Assembly (NCBI GenBank): GCA_002085155.1
Contig: NASX01000019.1
Coordinates: 16,014 to 80,013, forward strand
Reading direction: 5' to 3'
Origin: Sorangiineae bacterium NIC37A_2
GTDB taxonomy: Bacteria; Myxococcota_A; Polyangia; Polyangiales; Polyangiaceae
DNA length: 64,000 bases
Program-made: the position numbers and the translations under genes
Shown here: positions 8,801-17,000 of the stretch, in pieces
How positions within the stretch are numbered: the stretch's first letter is position 1
Layout: each line of letters begins with the position of its first letter
The notes under the pieces: generated by a model
The model's database searches: none
What the model was told of the DNA's origin: nothing
What the model saw: only the letters and a program-made list of their open reading frames with translations

Positions 8801-10687
8801 ATGCGCGGACTCTCGACGAGGAACACCCCGAGCTACATCTTCGCCGGAGCTTGGCTGCTCGCGCTCTCCTGTTCGGGTTCCGCCGGTGCCCCAGCCGGCG
8901 ACCCGGGTGAAGCGGGCGGGGGAGATGGCTCAGGCGGCGTCTTCGAGAGCACTGGTGGGACAGCCGCGGGTGGTGGTGATCCGGGGCCCACAGGCGGCAT
9001 GGCGGACTCAGGGGGTACGTCCTCCTCAGGGGGAAATGGGGGCGCAGGAGCGGCCCCAGGAGGAGGCCCAAGCGGCTCAGGCGGAGAGAGCCCCGGCTCG
9101 GGGGGAGCGCCGCAAAATGACCTCTTCGATGAGCTGGTTCAAAGCTTCGACGCCTATTGGGACTTTGAAGAAGCGAACGGCGCCCAGGTGCCTCCCGTCG
9201 TCGGTTCCGCGCATCTTGAGCTCGAAGTGGGCACTCTCGATAGTGGTCCGACAGGCAAACAGCTCACACTTTCATCCGCTGGAACGGGGGCGAGCGCAGA
9301 GGGGCCCGTCGTCGACACCAGCGCAAGCTTTTCGATCGCTGCTTGGGTGAAGCTCGACGCGCTCGACGCCTTCAACACATTCGTGTCCATCAGCGGCACG
9401 GAGCTGAGCGCCGCTTATCTCCAGAAGCGCGATAGTGACCGGCTTGCCTTTGCTACCTTCCCTGAAGATTCAACCTCGAGCTCGCCTTGCGTCACCTCAG
9501 CGGAGATCAAGCCGCGATCAGGTGAGTGGTATCACGTCGCGGTCACTCGCGACGCGGCGACGCGCGCGCAGCGCATCTACGTCGACGGTGTCCTTTCTGG
9601 AAAGAGCACCTGCCCTGCTGGAGTCTTCGCAGCTCCGGGGCCTCTCCGGATCGGCAGTGGGCTCTGGGCCGCTGAACTTGCGGATTTCTCGAAAGGGGCC
9701 GTCGACGGCGTCGGCGTGACCAGCCGCGTGCTCTCGCCGTCCGATGTGCTGGTGCTCTACCGGGCGGGTCGCCCGGACGCGCGGCATTATTTGTTCGCCT
9801 ACTTCGTCGAAGTCACCCAAGGACGCGGCGACGGGCTCCGCCTCGCCCACAGCCATGATGGGCTCCATTTTGGCGCGATCGGAGGAGGAAAAGTCTTCAT
9901 GCCCCCCTCAGTCGGAGGAGGTTCGTTTCGCGATCCCCACGTCATGCGCGATCCGGACGGGCTCTACCACCTCGTTTGGACCACCTCCTGCGTCCCTTGG
10001 GCAGAAGCGAACTGCGTCCAAGATCGCGGCTTTGGACACGCGAGCTCCCTCGACCTCGTCAACTGGAGTGCGGCCGATTACCTGACGATCGATCTGAACG
10101 TCGAGCATGTGTGGGCACCGGAAACTTATTATGACGCGGAGACGAAGCAGTACATGGTCTTCTTCTCCTCGCCGATTGATAGTAACCCCCAAGCTGCCGA
10201 CCCACACAGTCTCTACTATGTTCTGACGAGCGACTTCAAAACGCACACGGCGCCGGAGATCCTCTATTCTCAACCCGGCCGAAACTTCATCGACGGAACG
10301 ATCCTGCGCCGCGGCGATGAGTTCCTCATGATCTTGAAGGACGAGGCGGACGGTCAAAAGAACTTGCGAGCGCTCAGCTCACCCAAGCTCGTCGGCGAAG
10401 GAGCTTGGCTCGGAGCTCCGTCTGCCCCCTTGACGGGAAATTACGCGGCCGAAGGCCCCTCGCTCATCGAACGCGACGGTGAACTGCTCATCTACTTCGA
10501 CAAGTACGGCGAAGGCGCCTACGGCGCCCTGCGGGCCCGCACAGACGAAGACCCGCTCAGCCCAGCGAGCTGGGAAGATATCTCCGCGAGCGTCTTCTTC
10601 CCGGGCGTACGCCATGGGACCCCGATCGAGGTTCCGTGGAGCGTCTTCGAGAAGGTCGCTCTCGCGGCGGGTGAAACTGAGGACTGA
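8801..10687 (+). CDS. LamG plus GH43-like lipoprotein glycosidase
   Basis: 628 residues. A lipoprotein signal (LALSC) and a Gly/Ser-rich linker run to about residue 105. A LamG/concanavalin-like jelly-roll follows (about residues 115-320), with typical blocks SFSIAAWVKLD, WYHVAVTRD and RIYVDGVLSG. After it comes a five-bladed GH43-type propeller: SFRDPHVMRD with D378 in the place of the GH43 catalytic base, then HVWAPETYYD, FIDGTILRRG, and EGPSLIERDGELLIYFDKY. GH43 enzymes hydrolyse arabinan, xylan or related side chains, so an outer-surface arabinosidase- or xylosidase-like role is inferred; the substrate cannot be read from sequence. It converges with a PL1 pectate lyase only 60 bp away, which fits a shared pectin or arabinan target. 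Confidence 0.85.
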   Translation: MRGLSTRNTPSYIFAGAWLLALSCSGSAGAPAGDPGEAGGGDGSGGVFESTGGTAAGGGDPGPTGGMADSGGTSSSGGNGGAGAAPGGGPSGSGGESPGSGGAPQNDLFDELVQSFDAYWDFEEANGAQVPPVVGSAHLELEVGTLDSGPTGKQLTLSSAGTGASAEGPVVDTSASFSIAAWVKLDALDAFNTFVSISGTELSAAYLQKRDSDRLAFATFPEDSTSSSPCVTSAEIKPRSGEWYHVAVTRDAATRAQRIYVDGVLSGKSTCPAGVFAAPGPLRIGSGLWAAELADFSKGAVDGVGVTSRVLSPSDVLVLYRAGRPDARHYLFAYFVEVTQGRGDGLRLAHSHDGLHFGAIGGGKVFMPPSVGGGSFRDPHVMRDPDGLYHLVWTTSCVPWAEANCVQDRGFGHASSLDLVNWSAADYLTIDLNVEHVWAPETYYDAETKQYMVFFSSPIDSNPQAADPHSLYYVLTSDFKTHTAPEILYSQPGRNFIDGTILRRGDEFLMILKDEADGQKNLRALSSPKLVGEGAWLGAPSAPLTGNYAAEGPSLIERDGELLIYFDKYGEGAYGALRARTDEDPLSPASWEDISASVFFPGVRHGTPIEVPWSVFEKVALAAGETED

Positions 10688-10747
10688 ACTCCCGCCGCCG
10701 ACGGTTGTCGTGAACCACTCGCTGATCCGAACGTCACGCTCCCATGC

Positions 10748-12115
10748 TCAGTCGCACTGATCCGGGCTCTCGAGCGTCGCACCCACCTTTGAGCTCACGA
10801 GCGCTTTGACCTCAGACGAAGGCACCAAACGATCTTGGTACTCGTAGGGCGGATTGAACGCGGTTCCGTAGCCTGTCGTATTACCGCTGGTGTTCTCGAA
10901 GATGTTGTTACCTTTGAGCTGGTGCGCCGAGCTTCCGCTCGCGTGGTTCGTGTAGATCGGGCTCTTGATGTCGATGAAGTGGTTCGCTTCCGTGAGCACG
11001 CGACAATCTTTGCCCGCCGAAATGCCGTAGTCGGAGACCTGGCCGTCGCGGGAGAAGAGATTGTTCACGATATGGATATCGCCGTAGCGACAGCGGGGCT
11101 GACGTTGAGCGACGCCGGTGAACCAGTTGAACATGAGCGTGATGTTCAGCTTTCCGACGCTCTCCGGTTCATTATCCGATGAGGCCACCAGGTTCGAGAA
11201 GTTGTGCTCGCCGCCGGTGCGGTAGCCGAAGATGTTCCAGGTGAAAGTAACGTTGTCGGCACCTTTGACGACGTCGGCGTTTCCGTCCTGTCCGTCCCAG
11301 AACTCACAGTGATCGATCCAGACGTTCTTGGACGCCTCGATGTTCAAGTTGTCCCAGGCTTGATCTGAGTTCGAGCCAGGACCTTTGATCACAATGTTGC
11401 GGATGATGACGTTACTGGAGCCTTTGATCAGGATCGGGGCTTTGAGCTGCGTCCCGGGACGCAACCCGACAATCGTCTTGTTTGAGCCCACCGTGAGCCG
11501 ATCACCGGAGCGGCCATTCCAGCCCGCACCCAGATTGCCGTCGATGTGGATCACGCGTGGGGTGTCCCCCGCAGCGGCGTTCTGGAGGTCAGCAAAATTC
11601 TTCACGACAAGAGGCGCAGCCTTGCCGCCGCCGGTCAGTGCAAAGGGCGTATTCGTGCGACCGCTGCGCGTGGCCCAGCCCATCGGCGCACAGGTCGCCG
11701 GGGCTCCCCCCGTACCGCTCTCGGAGCCGCCGGACCCGCTCATCACCCCCCCGGCCCCACTGGTGTCCTCGCCACCCGTGCCTGCGCTCGTGCCCCCCGA
11801 ATGCGCGCCCCCTGCGCTCGGAGCACCACCAGAAGCGTCGCTACCGCCTGAGGCGCCGCCTGCCGAGGCGCCCCCAGCCGGGCCCCCGCCAGAGGCATTC
11901 CCTCCCCCTGTCGAGGCACCACCGGTGCCTGGAAGAGAGCCGCCAGAACCGACCTGACTCCCACCCGCACTGACATCCCCGCCCGCAGCGTCCACGGGCG
12001 CACCGCCCACGCCCTCGCCATCCTCGCCCAGATCGCCACCTGCCTCCGAGCAGGCTCCACCGAACAGACCGAATGCGCACAGGAAAAGCGCAGAGCGAGA
12101 GGTTTTCGTCATCAT
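10748..12115 (-). CDS. Pectate lyase family 1 lipoprotein
   Basis: Cleaves pectate by beta-elimination at the cell surface. I start at ATG 12115 (MMTKTSRSAL), whose signal ends in lipobox GGAC; the longer ORF adds an unlikely 25 residues ahead of the signal. A Gly/Ser/Ala-rich linker follows to about residue 140, then a right-handed beta-helix. PL1 markers are visible in order: KTIVGLRPG, VIIRNIVIKGPG, NVWIDHCEFWDG (the vWiDH motif), DVVKGADNVTFTWNIFG, and RQPRCRYGDIHIVNN, which carries the conserved Arg residues around the catalytic Arg. The neighbour across a 60-bp gap is the GH43 lipoprotein, so this locus looks pectinolytic. No terminator is evident between the convergent genes. Confidence 0.92.
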   Translation of the reverse strand: MMTKTSRSALFLCAFGLFGGACSEAGGDLGEDGEGVGGAPVDAAGGDVSAGGSQVGSGGSLPGTGGASTGGGNASGGGPAGGASAGGASGGSDASGGAPSAGGAHSGGTSAGTGGEDTSGAGGVMSGSGGSESGTGGAPATCAPMGWATRSGRTNTPFALTGGGKAAPLVVKNFADLQNAAAGDTPRVIHIDGNLGAGWNGRSGDRLTVGSNKTIVGLRPGTQLKAPILIKGSSNVIIRNIVIKGPGSNSDQAWDNLNIEASKNVWIDHCEFWDGQDGNADVVKGADNVTFTWNIFGYRTGGEHNFSNLVASSDNEPESVGKLNITLMFNWFTGVAQRQPRCRYGDIHIVNNLFSRDGQVSDYGISAGKDCRVLTEANHFIDIKSPIYTNHASGSSAHQLKGNNIFENTSGNTTGYGTAFNPPYEYQDRLVPSSEVKALVSSKVGATLESPDQCD

Positions 12116-12199
12116 AGCGTGTCCTACCCCGCTTTCATGCGGCGAGATGCCGAATCGATCCAGAAATCTGGACCGTGCTCGCGGCAGCACGAGCCGAGG

Positions 12200-12952
12200 T
12201 CACCCGAGCCGACGAGCGAACACATCCAGCACACGCTGCCAAACGCGTTCGGCTTGTGCCGCGTGATAAACTGCTGAGTCCGGTGCGCAGAAGCCGTGGC
12301 GCGTCCCCGAGTACACCTCCACTTCGGCGGGGACATGAGCGCTCTCGAAGGCCTTTCGGAGCACGCTCTTCGCCTCTGGATCGTTCGTATCGTCATCCTC
12401 GGCGATGGCCACGAAGAACTCCGCCTGGAAACTCGGAATGAGCCTGTGGGGGCTCTCCGGGCGATCTGTCACGAGACCGCCACCGTGAAGCGAAACTCCC
12501 GCCCCGATCCGATCGGGCAACGCCGCGGCCAGACGGAAACTATAAGCCCCGGTCATACAGAACCCGATCACACCCACCTTCTTCTCCGTGTCCACTCCGG
12601 GGTGACGCGCGAAAAAGTCGAGAAACGCCTTGCCGTCTCTCAAGGTCGTCTCGGGAGAAAGCTCGGCCGCATGAACCTTGGCACGAGGGAAAAGCTCAGC
12701 GCGCAACTCAGGATCAATCACGGTCGTTCCTTCCGGGACGAGGCTCCCCTTCATCGTTCGATAATAGGGGTTCACGACCAGCGCCGCATAACCGGCTTCC
12801 GCGAGCCTTCGCCCGAGGCCCGCGTACGCGGGCCTGAGCCCGTACATGTCCGGCCAGAGCAGCACAGCCGGAGCGCGGCGCTCCTCGGGGAAGAAGAAAC
12901 AGGCGTCCGCCTCTCCATCAGGCGTTTCGATCGTCACATTGCGTTCGCTCAT
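12200..12952 (-). CDS. Dienelactone hydrolase family protein
   Basis: Cytoplasmic alpha/beta hydrolase of the carboxymethylenebutenolidase family, 250 residues, the usual length. The nucleophile elbow reads GFCMTGAY, with Cys in place of Ser as in dienelactone hydrolases. The catalytic His lies in GTRHGFCAP, and the acid probably lies in the AIAEDDDTNDPEA stretch. The N-terminal region ETPDGEADACFFFPE is family-typical. The ATG at 12952 is preceded by GGAGG with five bases of spacing and overlaps the stop of the upstream (frameshifted) L-domain frame as ATGA. The family opens lactone or ester rings in aromatic-compound breakdown; the substrate here is unknown. Confidence 0.9.
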   Translation of the reverse strand: MSERNVTIETPDGEADACFFFPEERRAPAVLLWPDMYGLRPAYAGLGRRLAEAGYAALVVNPYYRTMKGSLVPEGTTVIDPELRAELFPRAKVHAAELSPETTLRDGKAFLDFFARHPGVDTEKKVGVIGFCMTGAYSFRLAAALPDRIGAGVSLHGGGLVTDRPESPHRLIPSFQAEFFVAIAEDDDTNDPEAKSVLRKAFESAHVPAEVEVYSGTRHGFCAPDSAVYHAAQAERVWQRVLDVFARRLG

Positions 12953-13777
12953 GTCCACCTCCGACCCGCAGCATACCGAGCCCGCTTCGAGATCCCATCC
13001 GACCCTACCACAGGCCGGACCGAGCGGCGCTCACCGGAGAGAACGGGCATACCGCGGCCCGAACGGGTCAAGGCGCAGTCGCCGCCGCCTCCGTTGCCCG
13101 AGATGGTGATCTCGCCTTGGATGTTGGCCGCTCCGATCGCATCTCGGAGCCCTTCGGCCTCACAGGTCGGAAGGGCCGAGTTCGACTCAATGGTCAACTT
13201 GCCCCCCACGCTCGTCACGCCCAAAAGCCCGCTCAAACTCTTGAGGAGTTCCTCTGGATCCAAAGCGCCCCCAGCTTCTCGAGGTGTGCTAGTCGCTCCA
13301 AGTCCGCAAGCGTGGTGGATGTAATGGACAATGCACCGACGTTTTCGAGCGACTGGAGCTCGTCCAGCGACTTCGGACCCTCCACGTAGCGGAGGGCGAA
13401 TTCACCGGAGACGCTGCGAAGACAGCGGAGCGCTTCAAGAGTCGGGATCATGAGCGGCTTCGGGGGCGCGCTCATGTTTTCCTGACCCGTAATGTAGAGA
13501 CCACCGAGAATCGCCGTCACTCCGCGGAGAGCGTCGAGTTGTTCCAGCGAGCGAACCTCTACGCTTCCTTCGACTTCTTTCGCCTCCTCGCATAGAGCGC
13601 AGTCGGAAGCGCCATCGCCTCCACAAGGCGAGCCCCCTGAACCACCACTGCCCAGTTCGCCTCCAGCTCCCGAGCGCCCCCCGTCGGGGTTTCCCTCCGC
13701 GCCGCCCGAGAAAACGCGCAGGCGCGCGTTCCCGTGACGAACCACGCGCTGATCGAGGCAACAGCGGCGAGACGCAT
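12949..13777 (-). pseudogene. Receptor-L-domain lipoprotein broken by two frameshifts
   Basis: Three overlapping frames together spell one protein. MRLAAVASIS at 13777 opens a lipoprotein signal ending in TRAC. A second frame supplies the Gly-rich linker, a Cys pair (DCALCEEAKEVEG) and L-domain strands (LDALRGVTAILGGLYITG, LRCLRSVSGEFALRYV, LQSLENVGALSIT, LAHLEKLGALWIQRN). A third frame continues LLKSLSGLLGVTSVGGKLTI and ALPTCEAEGLRDAIG, the characteristic end of this myxobacterial family. The first switch is near the TTTT at about 13717, the second near 13246. Inserting one base at each restores a single ORF. The tail after GNGGGG looks unrelated to the family. It is either a decaying gene or two sequencing errors. 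Confidence 0.75.
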
Positions 13778-14034
13778 GAGGACAGTCTAAGTCAGAAGGA
13801 CCTCACGTCTAGTTTCGCCCGCGAAGGAGCGTCAAACCACGGTCTGACCGAACCAGCGCTTGCACTCTACGCCACATAACATCCTGAGAATACGGACGAT
13901 CATCGACTCTCAGAATGGACTCACTTTTGTGGTCCAGAGCGGCATTTTTCTCACCGGTGGGGCCCGGCTCGCGTCGAGCGCTGAGCAAGAGTCTCGACAA
14001 CTCGCCGGGCCCAATCAAAAAAGCTGCTTTGCCC

Positions 14035-17000
14035 TCACTGAGCCGAGACGACGACCGGCTGCCAGTTGCTGCCGTTCGTGGTCGCGCAGAAGCCGACGAC
14101 CGTTGAGGCGTTCGGTCCCAGGACCGAGTTCCAGCTCATCGGAGTGACGGTCTTCTGCGCGCCATTGCCCACGTAGTTCGCGCTCCAGCCGTTATTCATG
14201 GTGGATTGATTCAGGTTCAGAACCACGGTCCAGGACGAAACGGTCGTCGACGAGGTGTTGCGGATCGTGAGATCGACGCAATAGCCACCGCCCCACGTTG
14301 ACTGGTAGCTAAGCTGCGCGGTCACCTTGCTCGCCGGCGCCGCTCCGCAGCGGCCACCCGTGCATACGCCGCTCTGGCAGTCATTTCCGCCGCCGCACAT
14401 CTTGTTCAAGCTGCACTTGCCGCACACACCGCCACAATCGACGTCCGTCTCGTTCTGATTCCGGATGCTGTCCGTGCACGTCGGCGCCGCGCCGCAGCGG
14501 CCACCCGTGCATACGCCGCTCTGGCAGTCATTTCCGCCGCCGCACATCTTGTTCAAGCTGCACTTGCCGCACACGCCACCACAATCGACGTCCGTCTCGT
14601 TCTGATTCCGGATGCCGTCCGTGCACGTCGGCGCCGCTACGCAGACGCCCCCCACGCATACGCCGCTCGCGCAATCCGAGGGACCGCCGCAAGAACCACC
14701 GTTCGGACATGCAGGGCACACGCCGCCACAATCGACGTCCGTCTCGTTCTGATTCCGGATGCCGTCCGTGCACGTCGGCGCCGCTACGCAGACGTACCCG
14801 CTGCAAACGCCGCTCGCGCAGTCCGAGTGACCATCACACGAGCTGCCGTTCGGACAACCGGGACACACGCCACCACAATCGATATCCGTCTCGTCCTGGT
14901 TCAGGGTGTCATCTTCACAGGTCGGAACCGCTGCGCAGACCCCCGATTCGCAAAGTGCGCTCAGACAATCCGCGGCGAACTGGCAATCTCGACCACCGTC
15001 ACAGGAGGGGCAGCCTCCGCCGCAATCGACGTCCGTCTCACTGCCGTTGTGCACTCCGTCTTCGCAGCTCGGCTGAGGTACGCACAATCCGTCAACGCAA
15101 AGACCACTGCCACAATCGAGCGCCTCACGGCACTCCGCGCCGTCCACGCAGGGAGGACAAGCGCCGCCGCAGTCGACGTCGGTTTCGCTGTCGTTCTTGA
15201 TGCCGTCGCCACAACCTCGCTTCGGGAAGCCCTCTTCTCGCGCGTCGATCTGGCGGACGTAAGCGGCCAAATCAGAGAGCTCCTCGGGCTCAAGATTGAG
15301 GCCCGAGTGGGCGCTGATGGCTTCTTCGATGGTCGAAGCAGAGCCGTCGTGGAGGTAGGGAGCCGTCCTCCACACGCCGCGAAGCGGCGGAACATCAATG
15401 CCCAAGAGAGGCCCATACAGGCGCTGCCCGCTCGACTCTTTGAGCGTCCCGATGTCCTTCGGCTCAAGGGAAGACTCGTTCGCGAAGGTGGAACCGTAGT
15501 GACATGAGGTGCACCCGACCTCGACGAAGAGGTCACGGCCGCGCAGCCCCGCGGCGGTGAGCGAAGCTCCGCGCTCGGGACTCGGTGGCGTCGCCTTGAG
15601 CGAGTTCACATAGGCCGCAAGGGCGTCCAGCTCTCCGCTCAAACCAGCCTTCGGAGAGCCGAGCGGCTCGCTCACGCTCCCGCTCAGGAAGACCGCGTCC
15701 GAGAGGAGGCCGGTCCCTCCCGCCAGACCTCGGATCTGAGCCTCGAAATCCTGCACTTCGTCGAAGTTTCCGCTCCAGTGCAGGAGGCGCGCAGCGCTGC
15801 CGGATCCGACCAGGCTGATCGTGTTGCGAAGACCCTCACCCTGTCCGGTCAAGTCCCAGACGCGTCCATCCTGTTCCCCTTCGGCGTGGCAGCTGGCGCA
15901 GCTCATGTAGCCATCTCGAGCGAGACGGGTGTCGAAGGCGTCGTAGAAGAGCTGTTTTCCAAGGAGGAGCTCGGCGGAAAGAGGTTCGTTCGTCGCCGTC
16001 GTCACCGTCGTGACGGGCGTCATGGTGAACGTTCCGTAACGAACGAGCGGCGAGAGATCGAAGATGCTCAGGCTCCGGTCCATAAAGTTCTGGACGAAAA
16101 GCCGTGTCCCATCCTCAGAAACGGTCAGACTCTGGGGCGCCCGCCCCACACGCACCCGGAACAGCTCGCTGCCGAGCACAGGATTGAGCACGGCGACCTC
16201 ACGACTCGTTTCCAGGGCCGAAAACAGGTACGCGCCGCTCGGGTGGAACGCGACCGCCGAGACGAGACCGGCGTTGTCGACGTCGACCCGGTCCCCGAGC
16301 TCCTCCGTCTCGGTCTGGAGGTCGATCCGCGAGACAATCGCGCGCACCGTGTTCTGGAAGTCGAGATTTTGACCGTCTCGAGCCAGTCCTCGCGCAATGT
16401 TGTCCTGCTTCGAGGGAACCCAGAGGGACGCACCATCGGGCGACACCACGGGAGCACCGAGATAGTTCGGCAGGCCTCGTCCGCTCACGGACGTATCTGC
16501 GACGTCGCTATGAGCAAGGGTGAGCGTCCGCGAGCCTGAGAGGCCCGGCACGTCAAAGGCGCGCACCTCAGCGCGTCCCGCTGCGGTCAAAGGCGAAACG
16601 GTCGCCTCCCCCGGAACCGGCGGGCTCATGAAACGGGATACGAAGAGGCGGCCGCCGTCGCTCGTGATGCCGATGCCGCGGGGAAGCGGGCCCGCGTCTC
16701 GGGTGGTGAGCACTGCGCCCGTCGCGCCATTGAGCTCGAGCACCTCACCGGTTCCCTCAAGACTCACATAGGCGAGCCCCGTCTCTGGCGCGAACACGAG
16801 ACCGTAAGGCCGCGAGCCTTCTTTCAACGAGATCGTCTGCTCTACCGAGAGAGAGCTCGGATGAATCATAGAGATCTGAGCCGCGTCGCGGGACGTCACC
16901 CAAATCCTGCCATTCGGAGCGACGGCAACGGAGCGCGGCGCCTTCCCCACGGCGATCTCCGCGATCCGGGTCCCGTTCGTCGCGTCGATCACACCGACCG

